From the NCBI GenBank assembly GCA_024235395.1, contig JACKMK010000004.1, positions 558,001 to 622,000 of the forward strand: a stretch of 64,000 nt of DNA, read 5' to 3'. This stretch comes from Chromatiaceae bacterium (GTDB taxonomy: Bacteria; Pseudomonadota; Gammaproteobacteria; Chromatiales; Chromatiaceae). Numbering within the stretch: position 1 is the first letter of the stretch; each line of letters starts with the position of its first letter. Below the pieces are notes generated by a model. That model had not been told where the DNA came from, ran no database searches, and saw nothing but the letters and a program-made list of their open reading frames with translations. Shown piece by piece: positions 33,848 to 41,868 of the stretch. The translations under genes were made by a program, and so were the position numbers.

Positions 33848-34990
33848 TCAGAATCCCATCTTTTCGAAGAAGCCCTTGACGCTGTCGACCCACGAGTGGG
33901 CATTCGGGCTGTGCTGGCGGCCACCACCGGCCAGCGACTCGTCGAGTTGGCGCAGCAGCTGGCGCTGATGGTCGTTGAGCCTGACCGGTGTCTCGACCAC
34001 GACACGGCAGATCAGGTCGCCCTGCGGGCCACCGCGTACCGGCTTCACGCCCTTGGCCCGCATACGAAACATCTTGCCGGTCTGGGTGCCTTCGGGGATC
34101 TTCAGTTTCACCTTGCCGTCCAGCGTCGGCACCTCGAGCTCGCCTCCCAATGCCGCCGTGGTGAACGCGATCGGTACCTCGCAATACAGATGGCTGTCGT
34201 CGCGGGTGAAGATCGGGTGCTCGCGCACGTGCACCTGGACATACAGATCGCCGGGCGGCCCGCCGTTGTCGCCGGCCTCACCTTCGCCACCGAGACGGAT
34301 GCGGTCGCCGGTGTCGACACCCGGGGGAACCTTCACCGACAGGGTCTTGGTCTCCTGGATACGGCCCTGACCACGGCAGGCGCCGCAGGGGTCCTCGATC
34401 ACGGTGCCGCGACCCCGGCAGGTCGGACAGGTCTGCTGCACCGAGAAGAAGCCCTGCTGCATGCGTACCTGCCCGGCACCATGACAGGTGCCGCAGGTCT
34501 TCGGCGAGGTGCCCTTCTTGGCCCCGCTGCCGCCGCAGGTGTCGCACTGCACCCAGGTCGGGACCTGGATCTTCACACTGGTACCGGCAACCGCATCTTC
34601 GAGACTCAGCTCGAGGTTGTAGCGCAGGTCGGCACCACGCTGCACACGCGGGCCACCACCGCCGCGGCCACCACCGAAGATGTCGCCGAACACGTCGCCG
34701 AAGATGTCGCTGAAGCTCGCACCTCCGCCGCCGAATCCCCGGCTTCCACCCATCGACGGATCGACACCGGCATGCCCGAACTGGTCGTAGGCGGCACGCT
34801 TCTGTGCGTCGGACAGGACCTCGTAGGCCTCTTTCGCCTCCTTGAAGTTCTTTTCGGCGTCGGCCGACTGGTCGCCGGTGTTACGGTCCGGATGAAACTT
34901 CATGGCCAGCCGCCGGTAGGCCTTCTTGATCTCGGCCTCGCTGGCATTCTTCGCCACCCCAAGTACTTCGTAGTAATCGCGTTTTGCCAT
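33848..34990 (-). CDS. dnaJ: Chaperone protein DnaJ
   Basis: Type I Hsp40 that loads clients on DnaK. J domain with the HPD tripeptide (KFHPDRNTGD) near residue 35, Gly/Phe-rich linker (GGSRGFGGGGASF), four zinc CxxCxGxG motifs (CDTCGGSG, CGTCHGAG, CPTCRGRG, CGACRGQG) between about 145 and 215, then C-terminal substrate domains. 380 residues, normal. It follows dnaK by 146 bases containing two hairpins. Confidence 0.97.
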   Translation of the reverse strand: MAKRDYYEVLGVAKNASEAEIKKAYRRLAMKFHPDRNTGDQSADAEKNFKEAKEAYEVLSDAQKRAAYDQFGHAGVDPSMGGSRGFGGGGASFSDIFGDVFGDIFGGGRGGGGPRVQRGADLRYNLELSLEDAVAGTSVKIQVPTWVQCDTCGGSGAKKGTSPKTCGTCHGAGQVRMQQGFFSVQQTCPTCRGRGTVIEDPCGACRGQGRIQETKTLSVKVPPGVDTGDRIRLGGEGEAGDNGGPPGDLYVQVHVREHPIFTRDDSHLYCEVPIAFTTAALGGELEVPTLDGKVKLKIPEGTQTGKMFRMRAKGVKPVRGGPQGDLICRVVVETPVRLNDHQRQLLRQLDESLAGGGRQHSPNAHSWVDSVKGFFEKMGF

Positions 34991-35017
34991 CTGTTACATC
35001 GTTGTTGTTTTGTTCAC

Positions 35018-35097
35018 CGGGACCTTTCGGTTCCCGCCACCGTGTCGCGGTGTTCAACAAACCAAGACCGCGCACCGACCTTTCGGTCGATGCACGG
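35018..35097 (-). other. Paired GAAA-loop hairpins in the dnaK-dnaJ gap
   Basis: Two stem-loops on the minus-strand message, at 35018-35036 and 35068-35097. Both close with CC-GAAA-GG; the second has up to 11 pairs with two mismatches. No T run follows, so mRNA processing or stabilisation rather than termination is likely. Confidence 0.6.
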
Positions 35098-35136
35098 TCG
35101 TCATCTGCGCGGCCCGGTGGCCGCCATGAACCGGAC

Positions 35137-37074
35137 TTACTTGTCCTTGACCTCTTCGAACTCCGCGTCGACGACATCGTCGTCCGACTTGGCCGACTCG
35201 CCACCCGTGGCCTCTCCGGCGCCACCCTGGCCACCGGCGGTCCCGGCCGCTCCCTGCTGGGCGTACATGCGTTCCGCCATCTTGCCGGATGCCTCGGCGA
35301 GGGCCTTGGTCTTGGCCTCGATGGCATCCTTGTCGGAGCCTTTCATCGCCTCCTCGAGTTCGCCGATCGCGCTCTCGATCGCCTCTTTCTCGCCGGCTTC
35401 GAGCTTGTCGTCGCCCATCTCCTGCATCGACTTGCGGGTTGCATGGATCATGCTGTCGGCCTGGTTGCGCGCATGCACCAGCTCGTGGAACTTCTTGTCC
35501 TCGTCGGCATGCGCCTCGGCATCCTTGACCATCTTCCTGATCTCGTCCTCGGACAGACCCGAAGAGGCGGTGATGCGGATCGAGGTGTGCTTGCCGGTGG
35601 CCTTGTCCTTCGCCGAGACATGCAGGATGCCGTTCGCATCGATGTCGAAGCTGACCTCGATCTGCGGCACGCCGCGCGGCGCCGGCGGGATGTCGCCGAG
35701 GTCGAAGCGACCCAGCGACTTGTTCGCCGAGGCCTGCTCGCGCTCACCCTGCAACACGTGCACGGTCACCGCGGTCTGGTTGTCGTCCGCAGTCGAGAAG
35801 ACCTGCGAGGCATTGGTCGGGATCGTGGTGTTCTTCTCGATCAGCTTGGTCATCACGCCACCGAGCGTCTCGATACCGAGCGACAGCGGGGTGACGTCGA
35901 GCAACAGCACGTCCTTGACCTCGCCGCCAAGCACACCGCCCTGGATCGCAGCACCCACCGCGACCGCCTCGTCCGGGTTGACGTCCTTGCGCGGCGCCTT
36001 TTCGAAAAAGTTCTCGACCGCCGCCTGGACTTTCGGCATACGCGTCTGGCCACCGACCAGGATCACGTCGTCGATATCGGACGCCGATACACCGGCGTCC
36101 TTGAGCGCGATCCTGCACGGCTCGAGGGTACGCTGCACCAGGTCGTCGACCAGCGACTCCAGCTTGGCGCGGGTCAGCTTGATGTTCATGTGCTTCGGAC
36201 CGCTCGCGTCCGCGGTGATGTACGGCAGGTTGATATCGGTCTGCGAACTCGACGAAAGCTCGATCTTGGCCTTTTCCGCCGCCTCTTTGAGGCGCTGCAG
36301 CGCCAGCGGATCGTTCTTGAGATCGACACCCTGGTCCTTTTTGAACTCGGATACCAGGTGATCGATGATGCGCATGTCGAAGTCTTCGCCACCGAGGAAG
36401 GTGTCGCCGTTGGTCGACAGCACCTCGAACTGGTGCTCACCATCGACTTCGGCCACCTCGATGATCGAGATGTCGAAGGTACCACCGCCGAGGTCGTACA
36501 CGGCCAGCTTCTTGTCGCCCTGCGACTTGTCCAGACCGTAGGCGAGCGCGGCCGCGGTCGGCTCGTTGATGATGCGTTTGACGTCCAGGCCGGCGATTCG
36601 CCCGGCATCCTTGGTCGCCTGACGCTGCGAATCGTTGAAGTACGCCGGCACCGTGATGACTGCCTCGGTGACCTTCTCGCCGAGATAGTCTTCCGCGGTC
36701 TTGCGCATCTTCTGCAGCACCTTCGCGGAGATCTCCGGCGGTGCCATCTTGCTGCCGTTCACCTCGACCCAGGCGTCACCGTTGTCGGCCTTGACGATCT
36801 TGTAAGGCACCATGTCGATATCCTTCGCGACCACCTTGTCGCCGAACCGGCGGCCGATCAGGCGCTTGATCGCGAACAGGGTGTTCTTCGGGTTGGTCAC
36901 CGCCTGGCGCTTGGCGCTCTGCCCGACCAACACCTCGCCATCGCTGGTGTACGCGATGATCGAAGGGGTGGTGCGATCGCCCTCGCTGTTCTCGATGACC
37001 TTGGCCTTGCCACTTTCCATGACGGCGACACACGAGTTGGTCGTGCCGAGGTCGATACCGATGATCTTGCCCAT
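35137..37074 (-). CDS. dnaK: Chaperone protein DnaK
   Basis: Hsp70. Starts MGKIIGIDLGTTNSCVAVM; the DLGGGTFDISI phosphate motif and VILVGGQTRMPKVQ are present in the ATPase domain; substrate domain with DVTPLSLGIETLGG; C-terminal tail ends EEVKDK. 645 residues with a Gly/Ala-rich stretch before the tail. GGAGAA lies before the ATG, and a sigma-32 promoter lies 45-70 bases upstream. Confidence 0.98.
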   Translation of the reverse strand: MGKIIGIDLGTTNSCVAVMESGKAKVIENSEGDRTTPSIIAYTSDGEVLVGQSAKRQAVTNPKNTLFAIKRLIGRRFGDKVVAKDIDMVPYKIVKADNGDAWVEVNGSKMAPPEISAKVLQKMRKTAEDYLGEKVTEAVITVPAYFNDSQRQATKDAGRIAGLDVKRIINEPTAAALAYGLDKSQGDKKLAVYDLGGGTFDISIIEVAEVDGEHQFEVLSTNGDTFLGGEDFDMRIIDHLVSEFKKDQGVDLKNDPLALQRLKEAAEKAKIELSSSSQTDINLPYITADASGPKHMNIKLTRAKLESLVDDLVQRTLEPCRIALKDAGVSASDIDDVILVGGQTRMPKVQAAVENFFEKAPRKDVNPDEAVAVGAAIQGGVLGGEVKDVLLLDVTPLSLGIETLGGVMTKLIEKNTTIPTNASQVFSTADDNQTAVTVHVLQGEREQASANKSLGRFDLGDIPPAPRGVPQIEVSFDIDANGILHVSAKDKATGKHTSIRITASSGLSEDEIRKMVKDAEAHADEDKKFHELVHARNQADSMIHATRKSMQEMGDDKLEAGEKEAIESAIGELEEAMKGSDKDAIEAKTKALAEASGKMAERMYAQQGAAGTAGGQGGAGEATGGESAKSDDDVVDAEFEEVKDK

Positions 37075-37117
37075 TTTGATGATTCTCCGATGAAGGATTC
37101 TGTGAAAGCTGTTGTCT

Positions 37118-37146
37118 AGGTGGGGTTTTCCGACGTCTTATTCAAG
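37118..37146 (-). promoter_or_regulatory. Sigma-32 heat-shock promoter for dnaK
   Basis: On the minus strand CTTGAAT (37146-37140), 14-base spacer, CCCCACCT (37125-37118). The consensus is CTTGAAA-N13/14-CCCCATNT, so 13 of 15 positions fit. It lies between grpE and dnaK, giving a leader of about 35 nucleotides. Confidence 0.8.
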
Positions 37147-37158
37147 ACCCGCGCCAGA

Positions 37159-37770
37159 CTACGCCGGACCCGCCGCCTGCGAGACCATGACCATCGCCGG
37201 CCGCACCAGGCGGCCGTTGAGCGTGTAGCCCTTCTGCACGACCGCGACGACGGTATTCGCCGGCACGTCGCCACGCGGCTGCATCGACATCGCCTGGTGG
37301 AATTCCGGGTTGAACGGCTGGTTCAGCGGATCGATCTGCTCCACTCCGAACTTGGCCATCACGTCGCTGAGCATCTTCAGCGTCAGTTCCGTGCCCTCGC
37401 GCAGCTTCTGCACATCGGCCCCCTGGTCCTGGGCCGCGCTGTGCCCGAGTTCCAGGCTGTCCCATACGCCCAGCAGTTCGGCGACGAACTTGTCGAGTGC
37501 GAACTTGTGCGCGTTCTCCAGGTCGCGCGCGTGCCGCTTCTTGAGGTTGTCCAGTTCCGCGTGCGCCCGGATCATCTGCTGGTAGTGCTCGTCCGCCTTG
37601 GTACGCGCCTGCTCGAGCATCTGGGAGAGGTCCTCGGCGCTGTGTGCCGCCATCTCGCTGTCGATCTCCATATCGGCGGCGCTGTCCTCGAAAGACGCCT
37701 CTTCGACCTCGTCCTGGCGCACCCCGCCAGCCCCCTGCGTCGCCGCGGACTGATCCTGATGTTCGCTCAT
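37159..37770 (-). CDS. grpE: Nucleotide exchange factor GrpE
   Basis: Releases ADP from DnaK. Acidic, disordered N-terminal third, then a long coiled coil (LEQARTKADEHYQQMIRAHAELDNLKKR in parts) and a C-terminal beta domain with NPEFHQAMSMQP and VVQKGYTLNGRLVRPAMVMVS, the family signature. ATG at 37770 gives 203 residues; a TTG one codon up is unlikely. AGGGG precedes it. Upstream is a sigma-32 promoter. Confidence 0.96.
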   Translation of the reverse strand: MSEHQDQSAATQGAGGVRQDEVEEASFEDSAADMEIDSEMAAHSAEDLSQMLEQARTKADEHYQQMIRAHAELDNLKKRHARDLENAHKFALDKFVAELLGVWDSLELGHSAAQDQGADVQKLREGTELTLKMLSDVMAKFGVEQIDPLNQPFNPEFHQAMSMQPRGDVPANTVVAVVQKGYTLNGRLVRPAMVMVSQAAGPA

Positions 37771-37847
37771 CAAAACCCCTTGTAAGTGGATGATTAAACT
37801 AATTTATTCGCCGCAGAGCGCGGAAGGCCTGCGACCGTTGGCTGGAC

Positions 37848-37875
37848 ATATGGGGGCGAACTGCCGGATTACAAG
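37848..37875 (-). promoter_or_regulatory. Sigma-32 heat-shock promoter for grpE
   Basis: Minus strand CTTGTAA (37875-37869), 13-base spacer, CCCCATAT (37855-37848), matching CTTGAAA-N13-CCCCATNT at all but one position. It lies in the 129-base gap between hrcA and grpE. Confidence 0.85.
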
Positions 37876-37899
37876 GCAGTTCGTGGACAAAGGCGCCGG

Positions 37900-38964
37900 T
37901 CAGCGCGAGGCGAGCGCGCTGCCGAGCAGCTTGGCGGTGATGTCGACGATCGGAATCACCCGATCGTACGCGATGCGTGTCGGACCGATGACGCCGAGCA
38001 CGCCGACCACATCGGAATCGATCTCGTACGGGGCGGTGATCACCGAACAGTCCTTGAGCGTGCTGTAGCCCGACTCCTCGCCGATGAATATCTGGACCCC
38101 GTCCGCCTCGAGGCTGCGGTCGAGCAGGTGCAGCAGCTCCTGCTTCTCGGTGAACGCATCGAACAGCGACCGCAGGCTGTCCATCTGCGCGAGTTCGTCG
38201 AAGTCCATCAGGTTGGTCTGCCCGGCGACCACGAAATCGCCCGAGTCCTCGGCTTCGGGATCGTTGACCCCGAACGCCGCGCTGGCGACCTCGAGGGCCT
38301 GCACCATCAGCGCATCGAGATTTCGCTTGGTCTCCTGCATCTCCCGCAGCACCAGGCGCCGGATGGCACCCAGGTCATTGCCCGCGTAGTGGCTGGTGAC
38401 ATAGTTGCTCAGCTGTTCGAGTTCACTGCGGCTGAACACCCGCGACGTCTCGATGATCCGGTTGTACACCTCGCCCGAGGCGGTGACGATCACCGTCAGC
38501 ACCCGCACGTCGGACAGCTGCACGAACTCGATCTGGCGAATCTTGATCTGGTTGTGTTTCGGCACCGTGACCACGCCGGCCAGATGGGTCAGGTTGGACA
38601 GCAGCCGCGAGGCGGAATCCACCAGACCCGTGGGTGCGCCCCCGCGCGTGTCCAGCAACTGCTGCACCTGGCGCAGCATCGACTTGTCGAGCGGTTTGAG
38701 CGACAACAGCGAATCGACGAACAGACGATACCCGGACACCGTCGGCACCCGCCCCGCCGAGGTGTGCGGCGACGCGACCAGGCCGAGGTCTTCGAGGTCG
38801 GCCATCACGTTGCGAATCGTCGCCGGACTGAGATCCAGGCCGGCGTCCTTGGCCAGCGTACGCGACCCGACCGGCTGCCCGTCGCGGATATAGCGTTCGA
38901 TCAGCACCTTGAGAAAGTGCTGCGCACGGTCGCTTATCGCATTTTCCGGACTGTTCACTGCCAC
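37900..38964 (-). CDS. hrcA: Heat-inducible transcription repressor HrcA
   Basis: Winged-helix repressor that binds CIRCE elements and is tuned by GroEL. N-terminal DNA-binding part: GQPVGSRTLAKDAGLDLSPATIRNVMADLEDLGLV, then SPHTSAGRVPT, both seen in parts and diagnostic. 354 residues from a GTG start at 38964 (no nearer ATG). No CIRCE sequence (TTAGCACTC-N9-GAGTGCTAA) is present before grpE or dnaK, so its target is probably groESL elsewhere. It is absent from E. coli but accompanies grpE in many other bacteria. Confidence 0.95.
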   Translation of the reverse strand: MAVNSPENAISDRAQHFLKVLIERYIRDGQPVGSRTLAKDAGLDLSPATIRNVMADLEDLGLVASPHTSAGRVPTVSGYRLFVDSLLSLKPLDKSMLRQVQQLLDTRGGAPTGLVDSASRLLSNLTHLAGVVTVPKHNQIKIRQIEFVQLSDVRVLTVIVTASGEVYNRIIETSRVFSRSELEQLSNYVTSHYAGNDLGAIRRLVLREMQETKRNLDALMVQALEVASAAFGVNDPEAEDSGDFVVAGQTNLMDFDELAQMDSLRSLFDAFTEKQELLHLLDRSLEADGVQIFIGEESGYSTLKDCSVITAPYEIDSDVVGVLGVIGPTRIAYDRVIPIVDITAKLLGSALASR

Positions 38965-39029
38965 TTTGACTATCGTTCCACCGCCATTATTGAAGTCGGA
39001 CCGCGCGTCCGCACGCGGGTTCTCGATCG

Positions 39030-39059
39030 ATTATCAAGAGGCCCTTTTTGACCTGTCAA
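39030..39059 (-). promoter_or_regulatory. Sigma-70 promoter for hrcA
   Basis: Minus strand TTGACA (39059-39054), 18-base spacer, GATAAT (39035-39030). The leader to the hrcA GTG would be about 60 nucleotides. Confidence 0.7.
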
Positions 39060-39139
39060 GAAACCCTTGCGAGCCCTTGGCGGGCGTCGGTGCGCATGCT
39101 AGTTTGCCCGGAACAATAAGCGGCGGGCCATCGAAAATC

Positions 39140-40021
39140 GTGAATCTAGCGGCGACACAGTTTCGGCGAATCGCAGTCATCGCCAAACCGAACGCCGCCG
39201 ACCAGCTGAAATCGACGCTGCACGAACTGCAGGACCTGTTGCGCGCACGCGGCCTGCAGCTGCTGCCGGATCGCCTGAGCGCCGAGGTGCTCGGTCTCGG
39301 CGAGGGATCCTCGGTCGTCGAACTGGCGCGGCAGAGCGACCTGGCGGTGGTGGTCGGCGGTGACGGCACCCTGCTCGATGCGGCGCGCCAGATGGCCGAC
39401 GAGGAAGTGCCGCTGCTCGGCGTCAACCTCGGACGGCTCGGCTTCCTGGCGGACGTCAATCCACGCGATCTGCGCGGCATTCTCAATGCGGTCCTGGACG
39501 GCCATTGCGACGAAGACCGACGGTTCCTGCTCAACGCGCAGATCGGCGACGGCCCGTCGGTGCTCGCGTTCAACGACGTCGTGCTGCACAAGTGGAATAT
39601 CGCGCGCATGATCGAGTTCGAGACCTGGATCGACGGGCGTTTCGTGTACACGCAGCGATCCGACGGACTGATCGTCTCGACCCCGACCGGCTCGACCGCC
39701 TACGCGCTGTCCGGTGGCGGCCCACTGCTGACGCCGGGTCTCGACGCGATCGCGCTGGTGCCGATCTGTCCTCATACCCTGAGCAACCGGCCGATCGTGG
39801 TGCACGCCGACAACCGGATCGAGATCTCGGTCTGCGGGCACACCGATCCGCAGGACGTCCGGATCACCTGCGACGGCGCCGTGAGCCTGACCATCGAGGC
39901 CGACGAGAAGCTCAGGATTCACCGCCACCCGGTCCCGGTGCGGTTGCTGCACCCGGTCGGTTACGACCACTTCGACGTGTTGCGCGCCAAACTCGGCTGG
40001 GGCGGCATGCCGCAGAACTGA
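39140..40021 (+). CDS. nadK: NAD kinase
   Basis: Phosphorylates NAD to NADP. The GGDGT motif (VVVGGDGTLLDAAR) and GLIVSTPTGSTAYALSGGGPL, seen in parts, are the family signatures; NLGRLGFLADV and CPHTLSNRPIV also match. A GTG at 39140 gives 293 residues (E. coli 292); the frame is open upstream without similarity. Divergent from hrcA and upstream of recN, the standard gammaproteobacterial neighbourhood. Confidence 0.97.
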   Translation: MNLAATQFRRIAVIAKPNAADQLKSTLHELQDLLRARGLQLLPDRLSAEVLGLGEGSSVVELARQSDLAVVVGGDGTLLDAARQMADEEVPLLGVNLGRLGFLADVNPRDLRGILNAVLDGHCDEDRRFLLNAQIGDGPSVLAFNDVVLHKWNIARMIEFETWIDGRFVYTQRSDGLIVSTPTGSTAYALSGGGPLLTPGLDAIALVPICPHTLSNRPIVVHADNRIEISVCGHTDPQDVRITCDGAVSLTIEADEKLRIHRHPVPVRLLHPVGYDHFDVLRAKLGWGGMPQN

Positions 40022-40141
40022 CGATGCAGGGACGCGCTTCCAAGCGGTCAAGGTACCGCGCATGAGACAGGTATGCCGCGACAGCGGCCTGCCCGGCGGG
40101 CAGGCAATGCCGATCGATGATCGACCACCTTGCGTGCCGCC

Positions 40142-41815
40142 ATGCTGAACCGGATAACCATCGCCGACCTGATCATCGTTCGCCGCCTCGAACTCGCGCT
40201 GCAACCCGGCCTCAACGCGCTGACCGGGGAGACCGGTGCCGGCAAGTCGATCCTGGTCGATGCCCTGGGGCTGGCGCTCGGTGAAAAGGCCGACAACACG
40301 ATGATCCGTGCGGGTGCCGACAAGGCCGAGGTCAGCGTCGGCTTCGAGCTGTCCGCGGATTCGCCGGTGCACGGCTGGCTCGAGGCACACGATCTCGGTG
40401 CCGACGGCGAGTGCCTGCTGCGCCGCGTGCTGGTGCGCGAAGGCCGCAGCCGCGCCTACATCAACGGCATCCCCTGCCCCCAGGGCCTGCTGCGTGAAAT
40501 CGGCGAGTTGCTGGTCGACATCCACGGTCAGCATGCGCACCAGTCGCTGCTGCGCCCGGTCGAGCAGCGCAAGCTGCTCGATGCCTACGCCGGACTGACA
40601 ACCCAGGTACGCGAGGTCGCCCAACTGCATCGCGCCTGGCGCGATGCGCAGGAAGCGTTCTCGGCGCTGCAGGCCGCCACGCTCGAACGCAGCAACCGAC
40701 TCGACTACCTGCAGTTTCAGATCGACGAACTCGACGAGGTGGCCTGCGATGGCGCGACCCTGGCCGAACTCGAGACCGAGCACACGCGTCTGGCGAACGC
40801 CGAGCGTCTGCTCGGCGACACCACGACGGTGCTCGGTGTGCTCGAGGACGACGAGGGCGCTGCACGTCCGCCGCTGCAGCATGCGCTGCACCTGCTGGGC
40901 GAACTCGCCGCGTTCGACGCGGGGCTTGAAGAGACCCGCAACCTGTTGGAGACCGCGTCGATCCAGATCGACGAGGCGGTCGCGAACCTGCGTCACTACC
41001 AGGATCGCGTCGAACTCGATCCGCAGCGACTGCAGCAGGTGGACGAACAGCTCGCACGGCTGCACGGCGCCGCGCGCAAGCACCGCGTCAGGCCGGACGA
41101 ACTGCGCGACCTGCTCGCAACCCTGCGCGCCGAGGCCCTGGAACTCGAGGACGCCGACAACCGGCTGGTGACCCTCGAACGGCAGGTCAAGGATGCCGAG
41201 GTGACGTTCGGGCAGGCCGCCGCGCAGCTCAGCCGCAAACGCGCCACCGCGGCGAAACGGCTGTCCACGGTGGTCAGCGACAGCATGCAGCGTCTCGGCA
41301 TGCAGGGCGGCAGGTTTCGCGTGGCCAGCGAGGCGCTGGCGGACAGCCCCGGTGCCCACGGTATCGACCGGGTGAGCTTCCTGGTCGCCGCGAACCCCGG
41401 CCAGCCCGAGGGCGCACTCGGCGATGTGGCATCGGGCGGTGAGCTGTCGCGTATCAGTCTCGCGATCCAGGTCGCGACCGCCGATTGCGGCAGTGTGCCG
41501 ACCCTGATCTTCGACGAGGTCGACGTCGGCATTGGCGGGGCGGTCGCCGAGATCGTCGGTCAGTTGCTGCGCCAGCTCGGTGGCGAGCGCCAGGTGTTGT
41601 GCGTGACCCACCTGCCGCAGGTCGCCTCCCAGGCGCACCAGCAGCTGCGCGTGCACAAAATGACCGATGGCACGACCACCGAGACACGCATCGACGTCCT
41701 CGACGCCGCATCCCGGATCGACGAGATCGCGCGCATGCTCGGGGGTATCGAGATCACCGAGCAGACCCGCCGCCACGCCAGCGAGATGATCCAGCGGGCG
41801 CAACAGGCCTCCTGA
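40142..41815 (+). CDS. recN: DNA repair protein RecN
   Basis: SMC-like ATPase for double-strand break repair. Walker A is LTGETGAGKSILVDAL at about residues 30-40; long coiled coils flank the centre; the C-terminal half has signature VASGGELSRISLAIQ and Walker B TLIFDEVDVGIGG, then CVTHLPQVA. ATG at 40142 gives 557 residues; a TTG at 40130 is a less likely alternative. RecN is usually LexA-controlled, but no clear CTG-N10-CAG box was found in the 120 bases upstream. Confidence 0.97.
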   Translation: MLNRITIADLIIVRRLELALQPGLNALTGETGAGKSILVDALGLALGEKADNTMIRAGADKAEVSVGFELSADSPVHGWLEAHDLGADGECLLRRVLVREGRSRAYINGIPCPQGLLREIGELLVDIHGQHAHQSLLRPVEQRKLLDAYAGLTTQVREVAQLHRAWRDAQEAFSALQAATLERSNRLDYLQFQIDELDEVACDGATLAELETEHTRLANAERLLGDTTTVLGVLEDDEGAARPPLQHALHLLGELAAFDAGLEETRNLLETASIQIDEAVANLRHYQDRVELDPQRLQQVDEQLARLHGAARKHRVRPDELRDLLATLRAEALELEDADNRLVTLERQVKDAEVTFGQAAAQLSRKRATAAKRLSTVVSDSMQRLGMQGGRFRVASEALADSPGAHGIDRVSFLVAANPGQPEGALGDVASGGELSRISLAIQVATADCGSVPTLIFDEVDVGIGGAVAEIVGQLLRQLGGERQVLCVTHLPQVASQAHQQLRVHKMTDGTTTETRIDVLDAASRIDEIARMLGGIEITEQTRRHASEMIQRAQQAS

Positions 41816-41868
41816 GCGCCCGCGGTACCGTTTGTCGCGACGCCTCACCGATCTGCGACAATCGCGCC

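Noticed and set aside
33629..36361. A 910-codon open frame on the plus strand opposite dnaJ and dnaK
   Set aside because: It is antisense to two clearly conserved genes. High GC content makes long antisense frames common, and the translation has no family resemblance.
37075..37899. CIRCE element for HrcA near grpE or dnaK
   Set aside because: No TTAGCACTC-N9-GAGTGCTAA or close variant; sigma-32 promoters explain the region better.
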